A DNA stretch of 64,000 nt from NCBI GenBank assembly GCA_949987705.1, contig OX465283.1, positions 90,153,313-90,217,312 on the forward strand, written 5' to 3'. This stretch comes from Thereva unica (taxonomy: Eukaryota > Arthropoda > Insecta > Diptera > Therevidae). The notes under the pieces were generated by a model, which was not told the origin of the DNA, ran no database searches, and worked only from the letters and a program-made list of their open reading frames with translations. Position numbers and translations under genes: made by a program. The number at the start of each line of letters is the position of its first letter. Position 1 is the stretch's first letter. Below, piece by piece: positions 53,159 through 64,000 of this stretch.

Positions 53159-53174
53159 GCCTGGGCCCATAACC
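53159..53174 (-). other. Copia primer binding site, internal initiator-tRNA-Met type
   Basis: The minus strand reads ggttatgggcccaggc directly after the LTR end ...ttattataaaa. Drosophila copia uses the same ggttatgggcccag site, pairing with an internal half of initiator tRNA-Met. Confidence 0.8.
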
Positions 53175-53199
53175 TTTTATAATAAGTTTAAAAAAACAA
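53175..53199 (-). repeat. Copia 5' LTR, inner end fragment
   Basis: ttttataataagttta matches 37074-37090. The LTR is then interrupted by repeat family A and resumes near 55911. Confidence 0.8.
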
Positions 53200-55907
53200 T
53201 GGGTGTGTGTACTTATGTACACGCATTAGAAGTTATAGTTCTTTGGCGTGATTTTAAGACTAATTTTTAATTTGTACACAAATATTTTATTGGATTCTTT
53301 CTCTTTTCGTGCGTTGGAAGGTGCAAGCATTATGATGCCGACACGCTCAAGGCTGTCGGTTATACGGTATTCTAATCCTAACTAAAATCACCAACTAGTT
53401 GGGTCATTAGGCCTAATTACAATTATCTTAAGATGGGCTTAAGATGCCTCATGAAATTCTCTTAAGACTGGCTAATTTTCTACCAAAACGTAATGAATGT
53501 TAAGTTTAATATGCGTCGCAAACCTGGATCAGCATTTATTTACCTGATAATACTACTAGTAGGTACTTCTAAGCCCAACTCACTTCTTTTTTGTTCATTT
53601 CCGCCTTAGCTTCTGATTGAGGAATTTAGCTTCTTCTCCATTTTAGTCAGTAGATCAAACGATCGTACCGTTATAGTCTAAAACGTTCGTTGCTCTTAGC
53701 CGTGCCTTTAGCTGTAGGTTACAATGCAGCAGTTTGCTCGGCTAATCTCCGGCAATCCAAAAGGACATCGTCTGTGTCCTCTGTCACAATGAGGAATTCC
53801 AAGCGTTGCGTAGACTCATTTTGCCGGTATGCTCTCGTAACTCACCTGTGGGTTCATCGACCTTGGGTAGATTCATTACGTCACTTCCAAATTCTGTTCA
53901 CTTCCCCAGCTTCTTCTTTTAGTTGTTACTCAATTAAATTGAGTGGGTTAGGGTAATTGAAATATGATACGAAGAGTTTCATACTAAGGACATTAATGTA
54001 TCGGCAAATACAGCATCAACGCTTCCAAAGTTTGAGTGACAACACTCCGAACCTGTCCAAACACCATCGTTGGACGCTTGACATTGGACATTCGTAGTTC
54101 GAGTAGCGGCCACACGATGCGTTCTACCATCAAACGTCCAACGTTGGAAAGTGCTCATAGCATCGTTTAGAGCCGGCTTTAGCTGAAAACTAGGATATGT
54201 AATTTATTTCCCTCCATAGCCTCTGGGTAAAAACCTCCTCACCCATGGACATCGTGAACGGACTTTGGCTACGAATTTTCATATGCCCATATAATAATAA
54301 ACTTAATAGCTAAAGGATTGGAGTTGCAATGCTTCCCTCCTCTACCCCTTCGCCTATATCGTTCGCAGGCCGTATCAGAACATCAAAATTGGCAGCGTGC
54401 AGTAAATTAGGGCATGAGATAAAAATGCAGGACGCTGCAATCAAAAGTATTTCAATTGGCTCAGGCTGGTAAAATGACAAGCAAAGCAGCGTGCTGCATG
54501 TTCATATCATGTCTTAAATTTGCAGTACGCTGCATATTTGAGGTTCTGATAGGGCCTCCAGCAAACCCATCGTAGCTACAGGCCTGGAAGCAGCCGGTGC
54601 CGATCCTACATTTGCTTGAATGGAGGACATTTCTCGTGTAATAACATAGTGGAGCCAAGTTTTTTAGTTCATTTTTTCAATAAAAAGTTGTAAAATATTG
54701 TATTTTATCACTTTTTTCTGCACCTGGATTACCAGTGATTAGTGTTTCAGTGATTGAATTAAAACAATTTCAAAAAATTTAGTGAACCAATATGTTTTAA
54801 TGGTTTAATTGTGAAGGTGACCAATTTTGTTTACATTCGCTGTGGTTTTGTCGAGTTATTTTAGGGCAAAAATGTTGAATTTATGTGGTTATTGAGTTAA
54901 AAGTGAATTTAAAGTGATTAAAGCTTGTTGAAGAATAATTTTTAAAAATATTAAACCAGAAAACTGTGTAGGAAAAAGTTCAAAATTTTTGTTATTCATG
55001 TTGTGTGGTGGTACTTGCACTTATGTTTTAATAACTATTCCGCAATAATTTTTAACCATTTTAAATTCACTTTTAATTTCATTACCACATAAATCCAACA
55101 TTTTTTCCCTCCATAGCCTCTGGGTAAAAACCTCCTCACCCATGGACATCGTGAACGGACTTTGGCTACGAATTTTCATATGCCCATATAATAATAAACT
55201 TAATAGCTAAAGGATTGGAGTTGCAATGCTTCCCTCCTCTACCCCTTCGCCTATATCGTTCGCAGGCCGTATCAGAACATCAAAATTGGCAGCGTGCAGT
55301 AAATTAGGGCATGAGACAAAAATGCAGGACGCTGCAATCAAAAGTATTTCAATAATTGTTTAATTGTGAAGGTGACCAATTTTGTTTACATTCGCTGTGG
55401 TTTGCCCACGAAAAAACAAACATACGCTTAGCTGATGACTCGAACATGAAATTTATTTCCCTCCATAGCCTCAGCATAAAAACCCCTTCGCCCATCGACA
55501 TCGTGAACCGGCATCGGCTGCGAGTTTTCATATGCCCATAGTAATCACGGTATTCAGAAGCAAGGTAATGTAAAAGACTGTATACCGTATACGGTATTTT
55601 AGTGCTGATGTCACGTGGGGGACACTTCCCATATAAAATCGAAGCTGTTGTTGTTGTTTCAGCATTACGGCTGACGTCACCAGGCGCCCATTTTTTACGG
55701 TATTCGAAGCTGGCATCGCTTTTACATGACCTTCGTTTGCTGTATACCGTGCATAATAATGATAATCCCAGTGCGAATGAAGAATGGAAGTTGAAATGCT
55801 TGCCCTCCATTGCCTCCACCCCTTCGCCCATATCCTCAAGTTGCGTTGCGAATTCGTCAAAATTCACTCTCATAATATTTTTCAAAACGCGCCTAAAAAA
55901 GTATAAC
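53197..55907 (+). repeat. Repeat family A, copy 2, inserted in the copia 5' LTR
   Basis: The left part (53197-54240) matches 20874-21930 and the right part (55399-55907) matches 22199-22345 plus 24184-24550. The middle (54250-55390) is absent from copy 1 and contains two direct copies of a ccatagcctctgggtaaa block (54217 and 55109) around an inverted repeat. Flanking aaaaaaca on both sides could be the target duplication. No gene recognised. Confidence 0.7.
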
Positions 55908-55910
55908 TTC

Positions 55911-58900
55911 AAAAAACACTTACTATGCTTTACAAAATTAAAGATTTTATTACTTTATAAACAAAACACGTCCTCTTAATATAAAGTCCAAACAAAGAAC
56001 AAAGAATAAGAAGCGAAATGACACAAGGTCATTTTATAGAAAAATGTTTCCATTTGTATCCTTCACCGACATCTATACAAAAGGTTAAGCAATATCGTTC
56101 TCCAACAGGAACAATTTTATTTAGCACAATCACCTGAAGAACGATTTTTCTTGCGCAAATTTTGATTTATTCCTACATTCGCAAACTGCACACTTCATCG
56201 TTCTTTTTTCACAGAAAACTCACTCGTTAAAACTTTAATTCAACTTAAAATATTCTTTATACTTTCTTTCTTTTTTTAAGCTAGTTCCGATAATATAATT
56301 TGGTGGTACTTGCACTTATGTTTTAATAACTATTCCGCAATAATTTTTAACCATTTTAAATTCACTTTTAATTTCATTACCACATAAATCCAACATTTTC
56401 CCCTCCATAGCCTCTGGGTAAAAACCTCCTCACCCATGGACATCGTGAACGGACTTTGGCTACGAATTTTCATATGCCCATATAATAATAAACTTAATAG
56501 CTAAAGGATTGGAGTTGCAATGCTTCCCTCCTCTACCCCTTCGCCTATATCGTTCGCAGGCCCTATCAGAACATCAAAATTGGCAGCGTGCAGTAAATTA
56601 GGGCATGAGACAAAAATGCAGGACGCTGCAATCAAAAGTATTTCAATTGGCTCAGGCTGGTAAAATGACAAGCAAAGCAGCGTGCTGCATGTTCATATCA
56701 TGTCTTAAATTTGCAGTACGCTGCATATTTGAGGCTCTGATAGGGCCTCCAGCAAACCCATCGTAGCTACAGGCCTGGAAGCAGCCGGTGCCGATCCTAC
56801 ATTTGCTTGAATGGAGGACATTTCTCGTGTAATAACATAGTGGAGCCAAGTTTTTTAGTTCATTTTTTCAATAAAAAGTTGTAAAATATTGTATTTTATC
56901 ACTTTTTTCTGCACCTGGATTACCAGTGATTAGTGTTTCAGTGATTGAATTAAAACAATTTCAAAAAATTTAGTGAACCAATATGTTTTAATGGTTTAAT
57001 TGTGAAGGTGACCAATTTTGTTTACATTCGCTGTGGTTTGCCCACGAAAAAACAAACATACGCTTAGCTGATGACTCGAACATGAAATTTATTTCCCTCC
57101 ATAGCCTCAGCATAAAAACCCCTTCGCCCATCGACATCGTGAACCGGCATCGGCTGCGAGTTTTCATATGCCCATAGTAATCACGGTATTCAGAAGCAAG
57201 GTAATGTAAAAGACTGTAAACCGTATACGGTATTTTAGTGCTGATGTCACGTGGGGGACACTTCCCATATAAAATCGAAGCTGTTGTTGTTGTTTCAGCA
57301 TTACGGCTGACGTCACCAGGCGCCCATTTTTTACGGTATTCGAAGCTGGCATCGCTTTTACATGACCTTCGTTTGCTGTATACCGTGCATAATAATGATA
57401 ATCCCAGTGCGCATGAAGAATGGAAGTTGAAATGCTTGCCCTCCATTGCCTCCACCCCTTCGCCCATATCCTCAAGTTGCGTTGCGAATTCGTCAAAATT
57501 CACTCTCATAATATTTTTCAAAACGCGCCTAAAAAAGTATAACTTCAAAAAACACTTACTATGCTTTACAAAATTAAAGATTTTATTACTTTATAAACAA
57601 AACACGTCCTCTTAATATAAAGTCCAAACAAAGGACAAAGAATAAGAAGCGAAATGACACAAGGTCATTTTATAGAAAAATGTTTCCATTTGTATCCTTC
57701 ACCGACATCTATACAAAAGGTTAAGCAATATCTTTCTCCAACAGGAACAATTTTATTTAGCACAATCACCTGAAGAACGATTTTTCTTGCGCAAACTGCA
57801 CACTTCATCGTTCTTTTTTCACAGAAAACTCACTCGTTAAAACTTTAATTCAACTTAAAATATTCTTTATACTTTCTTTCTTTTTTTAAGCTAGTTCCGA
57901 TAATATAATTTGGTGGTACTTGCACTTATGTTTTAATAACTATTCCGCAATAATTTTTAACCATTTTAAATTCACTTTTAATTTCATTACCACATAAATC
58001 CAACATTTTTCCCCTCCATAGCCTCTGGGTAAAAACCTCCTCACCCATGGACATCGTGAACGGACTTTGGCTACGAATTTTCATATGCCCATATAATAAT
58101 AAACTTAATAGCTAAAGGATTGGAGTTGCAATGCTTCCCTCCTCTACCCCTTCGCCTATATCGTTCGCAGGCCGTATCAGAACATCAAAATTGGCAGCGT
58201 GCAGTAAATTAGGGCATGAGACAAAAATGCAGGACGCTGCAATCAAAAGTATTTCAATTGGCTCAGGCTGGTAAAATGACAAGCAAAGCAGCGTGCTGCA
58301 TGTTCATATCATGTCTTAAATTTGCAGTACGCTGCATATTTGAGGCTCTGATAGGGCCTCCAGCAAACCCATCGTAGCTACAGGCCTGGAAGCAGCCGGT
58401 GCCGATCCTACATTTGCTTGAATGGAGGACATTTCTCGTGTAATAACATAGTGGAGCCAAGTTTTTTAGTTCATTTTTTCAATAAAAAGTTGTAAAATAT
58501 TGTATTTTATCACTTTTTTCTGCACCTGGATTACCAGTGATTAGTGTTTCAGTGATTGAATTAAAACAATTTCAAAAAATTTAGTGAACCAATATGTTTT
58601 AATGGTTTAATTGTGAAGGTGACCAATTTTGTTTACATTCGCTGTGGTTTGCCCACGAAAAAACAAACATACGCTTAGCTGATGACTCGAACATGAAATT
58701 TATTTCCCTCCATAGCCTCAGCATAAAAACCCCTTCGCCCATCGACATCGTGAACCGGCATCGGCTGCGAGTTTTCATATGCCCATAGTAATCACGGTAT
58801 TCAGAAGCAAGGTAATGTAAAAGACTGTAAACCGTATACGGTATTTTAGTGCTGATGTCACGTGGGGGACACTTCCCATATAAAATCGAAGCTGTTGTTG

Positions 58901-59520
58901 TTGTTTCAGCATTACGGCTGACGTCACCAGGCGCCCATTTTTTACGGTATTCGAAGCTGGCATCGCTTTTACATGACCTTCGTTTGCTGTATACCGTGCA
59001 TAATAATGATAATCCCAGTGCGCATGAAGAATGGAAGTTGAAATGCTTGCCCTCCATTGCCTCCACCCCTTCGCCCATATCCTCAAGTTGCGTTGCGAAT
59101 TCGTCAAAATTCACTCTCATAATATTTTTCAAAACGCGCCTAAAAAAGTATAACTTCAAAAAACACTTACTATGCTTTACAAAATTAAAGATTTTATTAC
59201 TTTATAAACAAAACACGTCCTCTTAATATAAAGTCCAAACAAAGGACAAAGAATAAGAAGCGAAATGACACAAGGTCATTTTATAGAAAAATGTTTCCAA
59301 TTGTATCCTTCACCGACATCTATACAAAAGGTTAAGCAATATCTTTCTCCAACAGGAACAATTTTATTTAGCACAATCACCTGAAGAACGATTTTTCTTG
59401 CGCAAACTGCACACTTCATCGTTCTTTTTTCACAGAAAACTCACTCGTTAAAACTTTAATTCAACTTAAAATATTCTTTATACTTTCTTTCTTTTTTTAA
59501 GCTAGTTCCGATAATATAAT
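55911..59520. repeat. Tandem array: copia LTR part, its flank and repeat family A
   Basis: The LTR segment aacacttactatgctttac recurs at 55915, 57551 and 59162, giving units of 1,636 and 1,611 bp and a partial third. Each unit holds about 195 bp of copia 5' LTR, the adjacent target flank (ggaacaattttatttagc...), and about 1.25 kb of repeat family A. The units differ mainly by a 26-bp indel near 56160. The third copy runs into unique sequence at 59521, marking the original flank. The array arose by duplication after copia and family A had inserted. Confidence 0.85.
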
Positions 59521-60130
59521 TTTGGATAACTTTATAAAAAAAACTCGTATTTCAAAAGTATTTCACCGAACGCGGGAACACAAGCAGCTAACTAACCCAA
59601 TTTAACAGTTGGAAGACCTCCAGATTTCACTACACGAAGGCCTTTCCTGTAGTTCTCTATTCCAAGGGCCTGTTTAAACGCTTCGCGCCCAAAGATAAAC
59701 ACAGCCAGGGACGCCAGGGTTCTCCACTGCAATAGCAACTAAAACGGTGGCTAGACGATCAATTTTTCAATCGCAATATTACATTGCCATGATCCGTTAC
59801 GTGATATGTTGCAGAAGGTCTTGCTTTAAATGTATCGAATATTTTTAATAACAAAAAATTATTAAATTAGAAAAAAAGAGGTTTTCTTCGTCTACGACTG
59901 TACGGGAGATTTCAGAGTATTTTAGTGATTGAGGTTCTTATGTGTATAACCAAAATAGTGAACTGATTTACAATTCTTGGTTAATAGCGCAAAGACGCCA
60001 TTTTCAAGTTTTATTCTCGGAAGGCATTAGCCTCGTTTTAGATTCTATAGTGAATAATCTAAAAAGTGAACTGTTTTCCATATAACTTGCTTAGAAGATA
60101 TTTATTCCTTTTAAATAAAAAATAAAAAGG
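59521..60130. other. Noncoding, likely 5' UTR of the jockey-like element
   Basis: No coding region recognised. Short A-rich leader-like sequence directly upstream of ORF1. The 5' end of the element could not be fixed. Confidence 0.4.
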
Positions 60131-61695
60131 GTGAAAAGACATTCCCAAAAGGGTTGCTACCCCAATTATGGAAGGCGGGGACCCCTTTCTAAAGGTGCTC
60201 GCAAAACATACCAGGGCGATTTGCCCTTAAGTAAATCCTGCCCACCTAATAACTTAATTAATGATTTTAACGCAACGTGCTCCCGCATCAATAAAGATAA
60301 AATGGCCGCCGTGTCTAATGACGCGCGTGCTGCCATTGGTTCATCTCCGCCTCAGCCGGATAAACCTACTTCTAACAACATGTCCAACACCTCCGATATT
60401 CCAATGACTTTCACGGCAACTGCCGGAAAAGCTGATTGTATAAATTCAAACCATCTAATAGATGATTCAGATGTAGGCTGGACTCACATCAAGCAGAAGC
60501 ATAGGAGCCCCGTCCCAATGACGTCGTCACGCAAGGAGCCGATTGATGTGTCTTCCACCAACAGATTTGCTCCACTCCAGCATACCGCTGGCTACAATCA
60601 ACATTTTGAATCTAATCCTAATTCTAATAATAAAAATAACAATAGTAATATCAACTTCACGAAACAGTCAACTAAAACCCCCAAGAAGGGGTTCTGTCCT
60701 CCCATTGTCATCCATGATATAAGTGTCAGGTACCTCACACGTATGATTCAGGCCATTTATCCTGACAGTGTATTCAAGCGGGGGAGCCTGCAAGTTGTTC
60801 TTCCTTAACAGGGAGCATCAAGTAGGCTTCTTTGAAAAGCTAAAACACAACAAGGTTACATCTCACACATTCACCCATCCCGATGATAGGCATCTATCCT
60901 TGGTTCTCAGAGGAATTCATTCCGAATTCCTTCCGGAAGAAATTCTTAATGACCTATCTCTTAACTATCCTTCTCTCAAGGTAACTAGCGTAAAGCGCTA
61001 TGCAACGCCTTACTCTCGTAAAAATGAGATCTCACTCAATCTTTATCTTGTCCAGTTTTCCCCTAATACTGACCCCAACAAAGTCTCTCAGATACGAACC
61101 ATTCTCTACCAGCAAGTTTCTTGGGAGAAAATTAACAAGGGTCCGGCCCATTGCAAGAACTGCCAATGTCATGGTCACGCTGCCGTTAACTGCAATCGCG
61201 AGTTCGACTGTGTAAAATGCCAATTCATTCATCATCCCGGTGAACCTCGACAAAACAGGAGAACCCTACTGCGTCAACTGCCGCGCCTTCGGTCACACGG
61301 CTAGCTTCCGAGGCTGTCCGGTGTTCCTTCGCAGCGAATAGTTACTTAAGAAATTAAGATCCGGGCAGAGAACTCAAGATACTTTTGACTACGAAGATAG
61401 TCAATTCCCGTCCTTGTCGAGGAATCGAAATTCTAAGGCCACTCCAAAACCTCCACATTCATATGCTGACTGCTTCAAAGGTGGCCATCCACATAACTCA
61501 AATAGATCTCAGGCACTCCCAGCCGATGATCTCTATGACTTTCTTCATCCCGAATCCTTATTCGGTATCACTGCCTCCCAATTTGACGAAAAGATTAAAA
61601 AACACTTACCCCTTTATAGGAGTGCCAGTGACCTGGCGGAAAGGAAGATGGCTGTGCTCGCGTTTTATCTCGATCTCAACAGAGATTGTTATTAA
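60131..61695 (+). pseudogene. Jockey-like ORF1, Gag-like with PRE_C2HC domain and zinc knuckles
   Basis: Three frames. The first (60131-60808) has a polar N-terminal half with an Asn run (about residues 160-172), then IHDISVRYLTRMIQAIYPD. It shifts at a G-run (about 60780-60784) into the second frame, which has the PRE_C2HC pattern (LVLRGIHSEFLPEEILNDL, SVKRYATPYSR) and the knuckle CKNCQCHGHAAVNC. A further shift near 61245 continues into another CCHC knuckle, CVNCRAFGHTASFRGC, then a stop at about 61339. The C-terminal region runs to 61695 (ALPADDLYDFLHPE). The protein would bind element RNA. Start uncertain: no clear ATG at 60131; the first ATG in frame lies further inside. Confidence 0.7.
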
Positions 61696-61699
61696 GACT

Positions 61700-62424
61700 C
61701 TAAAGTGCGCATCTCTTAACGTTGGTTCCCTGGTGTCTTTGAGTAGGCGCTGGTCGCTACGTGACCTTCTCCTCTCAAGTAACGTCGATTTTCTCTGTCT
61801 TCAGGAGACGCACCTTCATTAAAAAGCCAAATTATCTCTTAACAACTACGAACGAGGAACGATAGCCTCCAAGGCACCGCACTAATCTGTAGCGATTTTC
61901 TTTCACGTCAAATTTTTCCTCCCTTCCCTTTTAATAATGTCAGTGTTGAGCTCTTCCTAACTGACCATCACTCTCGTCCCTGTAATATCTTGTTAATCTC
62001 ATTATATCTCCCATCTGACGCCAGCTCGGTTGACTTTAATAACTTCATGCATCAGCTTGAACTCAATTCACGCTTGAACTCAATTACGAGGGTCTCCTCA
62101 TCGCGGGCGACCTCAATGCTAAGCACCCTGATTGGCACAACACCATCACCAACCGCAACGGCAAACTCAAGGATTGGAAGCTCAATAACCCCCTTCTTGA
62201 CTTTTTCACAATTGTCAGCCCGGGAGGCCCCACTTTCCCTAGGTCCAGTAGCTGCATTGACCTTTTTCTGGTCTCTCACAAGCTTGCTGGGAACATGGAC
62301 ATCCATCGTTGCTACTCCTCCCTCTCATTTTCCGATCACTATGCCATCGAGCTGGAACTCTCCTTCTCTTGCCTTCAACCTACCTTCGTTACAACTACCA
62401 AATACCGAGATCTCAGTAATGTAG
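61700..62424 (+). pseudogene. Jockey-like ORF2, endonuclease part, broken
   Basis: Begins with LKCASLNVGSLVSLSRRW and FLCLQETHLH, the N-terminal motifs of an APE-type endonuclease with the catalytic Glu. The following segment reads in changing frames (LISLYLPSDASS, then a stretch with NRNGKLKDWK). The end carries SFSDHYAIELELSF, the terminal SDH motif, in the frame that continues into the reverse transcriptase. At least two frameshifts lie between 61822 and 62295. Confidence 0.65.
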
Positions 62425-63900
62425 ATTGGGACCTGATGGGTAGTAGCCTCAATCAAGTTCTCCTTTCCTCTTCTCCTTCGCCCTCGAGGAATTGGTCTAA
62501 CGAGGACATCGATGCCTCTATTCTTCTATTGAACAATACTTTCAACACTTCCTTCCATAGGGTTGCTCCCCTCAAGTCTCCCGGCTTCAGGGACCGCCTT
62601 CCGTCTGACATGTTATTCCTAACCCGGAAAAACTGGCGCCGTAATCTTAAGCGACAACTAGAGAGGAACCTTAATCGGCATAATAGCCTAACTTTAGCCC
62701 TAGCAAATAAAATTATGTTGCTTAACCGCATTGTGGAGGCGAGAGTCTCCAACTTCATAAACTCCACCTTCCAGGATAAACTCCGGGCCATGAAACCAGG
62801 CTCCTCTTTGTTTAAGGAGCTTAATAGGATTATTGGCAGGAAATGCCCCCACCCCTTCGATAAATTCAATTCTGGCAACCTCTCCTCGCCTATAGACATC
62901 CCCGAACAGTTCGCGGTCTACTACCGTGACCTGTATCAACCCAGGCAACCAGTCTATAACCGGAGCAACCGTGAGCATGTTGTCTGTTCGGTTGAGGCCC
63001 TCATACAGCCTCAGACAGCCTCATTCATTAAACCTAACACCCTTAACTCCCTGATTCACTCTCTCAATGGTAAACGGTCAGCCGGATACGATAATTTTTC
63101 CAACTACAATATTAAGAGATCAGCCCATACATCGTAAACCCCCTCAGCTCCATCTTTAATAATTGTCTTAACAATAGCTACTTCCTTAAAGACTCATCCC
63201 CATCCCCAAGAGCGGCTAGCGGAACTCTCCTTCCGACTTTAGACCTATCTCCTCCTTCTCTAACATTGGAAAGCTTTTGGAACGAATAATAGCCTCCGAT
63301 CTAGACCACCATGTTCAGCTCAATAATCTCACCCCGCACGAGCAGTTCGGCTTCAAAGCCTCCCACTCTACCGAGCATGCCCTCCTATTCCTACACAACG
63401 ATGTAACTCGGGGCCTTAGAAATAAAAGTCCTATTGTAATCTGTCCCCTTGACCTCAGAGCAGCGTTTGACTCGGTCTGGCCAGACCAGACCAATCGACG
63501 TCTTATCCGGAGTTCTACAAGGGTCTATTTTGGGCACCAAATTGTTTAACAAATACCTTTATGATTTCCCCCATTCAGTTCCTAACATAAAGTCTAAAGC
63601 ACTCCTCTACGCGGATAACACCTTGATCTATGCTTCCGACCCTGACATTATGAAAGGTATGGAGTGGATGTCCACACATATCGACTTGATTAAGTGCTTC
63701 TATAGCGGGCCTCTCTCTTAATGAGAGCAAAACGCAATTTATAGCTATTCGTAACGCCTCGGGCAAAGGTAGGAGAGGCACCGCCAAAGCTTGTGGCTCC
63801 CTCCAATTCCGATTAAATAACGTTGTAATAAAGGTTAGCAAAGAAGCTGAAATATTTAGGGTTAGACTTCCACCATCTCATGAAATTCAATCAACATGCT
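62295..63900 (+). pseudogene. Jockey-like ORF2, reverse transcriptase, broken and internally deleted
   Basis: The frame 62295-63137 covers the linker and first reverse-transcriptase block (LNGKRSAGYDNFSNYNIK). Damaged sequence leads to 63277, with HEQFGFKASHSTEHALLFL and ICPLDLRAAFDSVWPDQ (palm Asp). Then ...VLSGVLQGSILGTKLFNKY and LLYADNTLIYA follow directly, with most of the region between the two palm motifs missing. The active-site box reads YADN instead of YADD. The last part (about 63830-63895) corresponds to the KYLGLDFH thumb segment. Non-functional. Confidence 0.7.
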
Positions 63901-63921
63901 AAAGGAACCACCCTGGTAGCA

Positions 63922-64000
63922 CAGATTTACGTAAATGATTTACGTAAAATTTACGTAAATCTGCTTCCGCAATATGATTTACGTAAAATTTACGTAAAAT
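63922..64000. repeat. Cluster of tttacgtaaa palindromes at the right edge
   Basis: Five copies of the perfect 10-bp palindrome tttacgtaaa lie within 76 bases (first centred at 63930, last at 63994), some as 12-bp atttacgtaaat. The block continues past the window end, so its full extent and origin are unknown. Confidence 0.85.

Larger units (their letters stand above)
37074..59354 (-). mobile_element. Copia LTR retrotransposon, decayed and multiply interrupted
   Basis: The 5-bp duplication ggaac lies at 37069-37073 and directly outside each copy of the LTR outer end (56108-56112, 57744-57748, 59355-59359). The 3' LTR is 37074-37279. The 5' LTR starts at 53175 beside a PBS but is split by repeat family A, and its outer part has been triplicated. 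Coding sequence on the minus strand runs 53117 to 37257 and is interrupted by a PIF/Harbinger-like element, a BEL element and a MITE. Frameshifts and stops show it is old. Confidence 0.85.
60131..63905 (+). mobile_element. Jockey-like non-LTR retrotransposon, decayed
   Basis: ORF1 (zinc-knuckle, Gag-like) and ORF2 (endonuclease and reverse transcriptase) remnants in order. Multiple frameshifts and an internal deletion in the reverse transcriptase. The 3' end is not seen; sequence of another character starts near 63906. Confidence 0.8.

Noticed and set aside
54461..54658. 65-codon frame repeated at 56652 and 58263
   Set aside because: Same reasoning: a short frame in a duplicated repeat, with no domain.
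55428..55455. Hammerhead-ribozyme-like words (ctgatga ... gaaa) in repeat family A
   Set aside because: The segment between the two core words cannot form a stem II and no flanking stems I or III were found.
56988..57548. 186-codon minus-strand frame repeated at 55349, 56988 and 58599 (fragment at 24075)
   Set aside because: It lies over repeat family A, overlaps other open frames on both strands, covers promoter-like palindromes and matches nothing known. The copies are tandem duplicates, so their identity is not evidence of selection. Copy 1 is disrupted.

Overview
This window looks like a repeat-rich, AT-rich insect (at least arthropod) genome segment. No complete conventional single-copy host gene was recognised. 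Almost everything readable is transposable element (TE) sequence of types common in insects: Ty3/gypsy, copia and BEL/Pao LTR elements; LOA-, RTE-, CR1- and jockey-like non-LTR elements; Helentron-, hAT- and PIF/Harbinger-like DNA elements; and small MITEs. There is no bacterial-type gene organisation, no rRNA and no recognisable tRNA gene. The most gene-like locus outside a typical TE is a spliced, frameshifted PIN/XPG-like reading frame at 2464-4286, from a protein family that is itself expanded in arthropod genomes.

Layout. 1-1809 (minus): 5' part of a gypsy element (partial gag, a leader with two kinds of tandem repeat, a PBS-like site). 2464-4286 (plus): PIN-like frameshifted gene. About 6370-17210 (plus): a CR1/L2-like non-LTR element whose endonuclease is split by an LOA element (6830-14559), whose RNase H is in turn split by a 5'-truncated RTE element (11359-13654). 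Both insertions have target-site duplications (TSDs), and removing them restores the host reading frames. 17.2-20.9 kb: unassigned, partly very AT-rich DNA. 20874-24550: one copy of an unclassified repeat family, split by a foldback-rich hAT-like element (22346-24183). 26.4-27.1 kb: decayed gypsy pol.

27232-37039: a Helentron-like remnant (Rep and endonuclease fragments) bounded by perfect 20-bp inverted repeats and split by a gypsy element (27684-35211). That gypsy element has lost reverse transcriptase, RNase H and integrase but keeps gag, protease and a broken env-like remnant. 37074-59354 (minus): a decayed copia element with a 5-bp TSD. It contains a full-length, apparently intact BEL/Pao element (39094-48367), a PIF/Harbinger-like element (50513-52946) with another inverted-repeat element inside it, and a MITE within a MITE (38067-38457). 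Its 5' LTR is split by a second copy of the 20.9-kb repeat family, and the LTR, its flank and that repeat were then amplified in tandem (55911-59520). 59.5-63.9 kb (plus): a broken jockey-like element. The window ends in a cluster of tttacgtaaa palindromes.

How it fits together: this is an archaeological stack of insertions rather than a set of cooperating genes. The order of events can be read from the nesting. The BEL element looks young and possibly competent. It carries an extra proline-rich open reading frame in the position where env would lie, which is the best candidate here for something little described. Other points worth a second look are the Helentron fragments inside perfect terminal inverted repeats with repeated subterminal motifs, the tandem amplification beside the copia LTR, and the LOA tail made of insect-telomere-like repeats.
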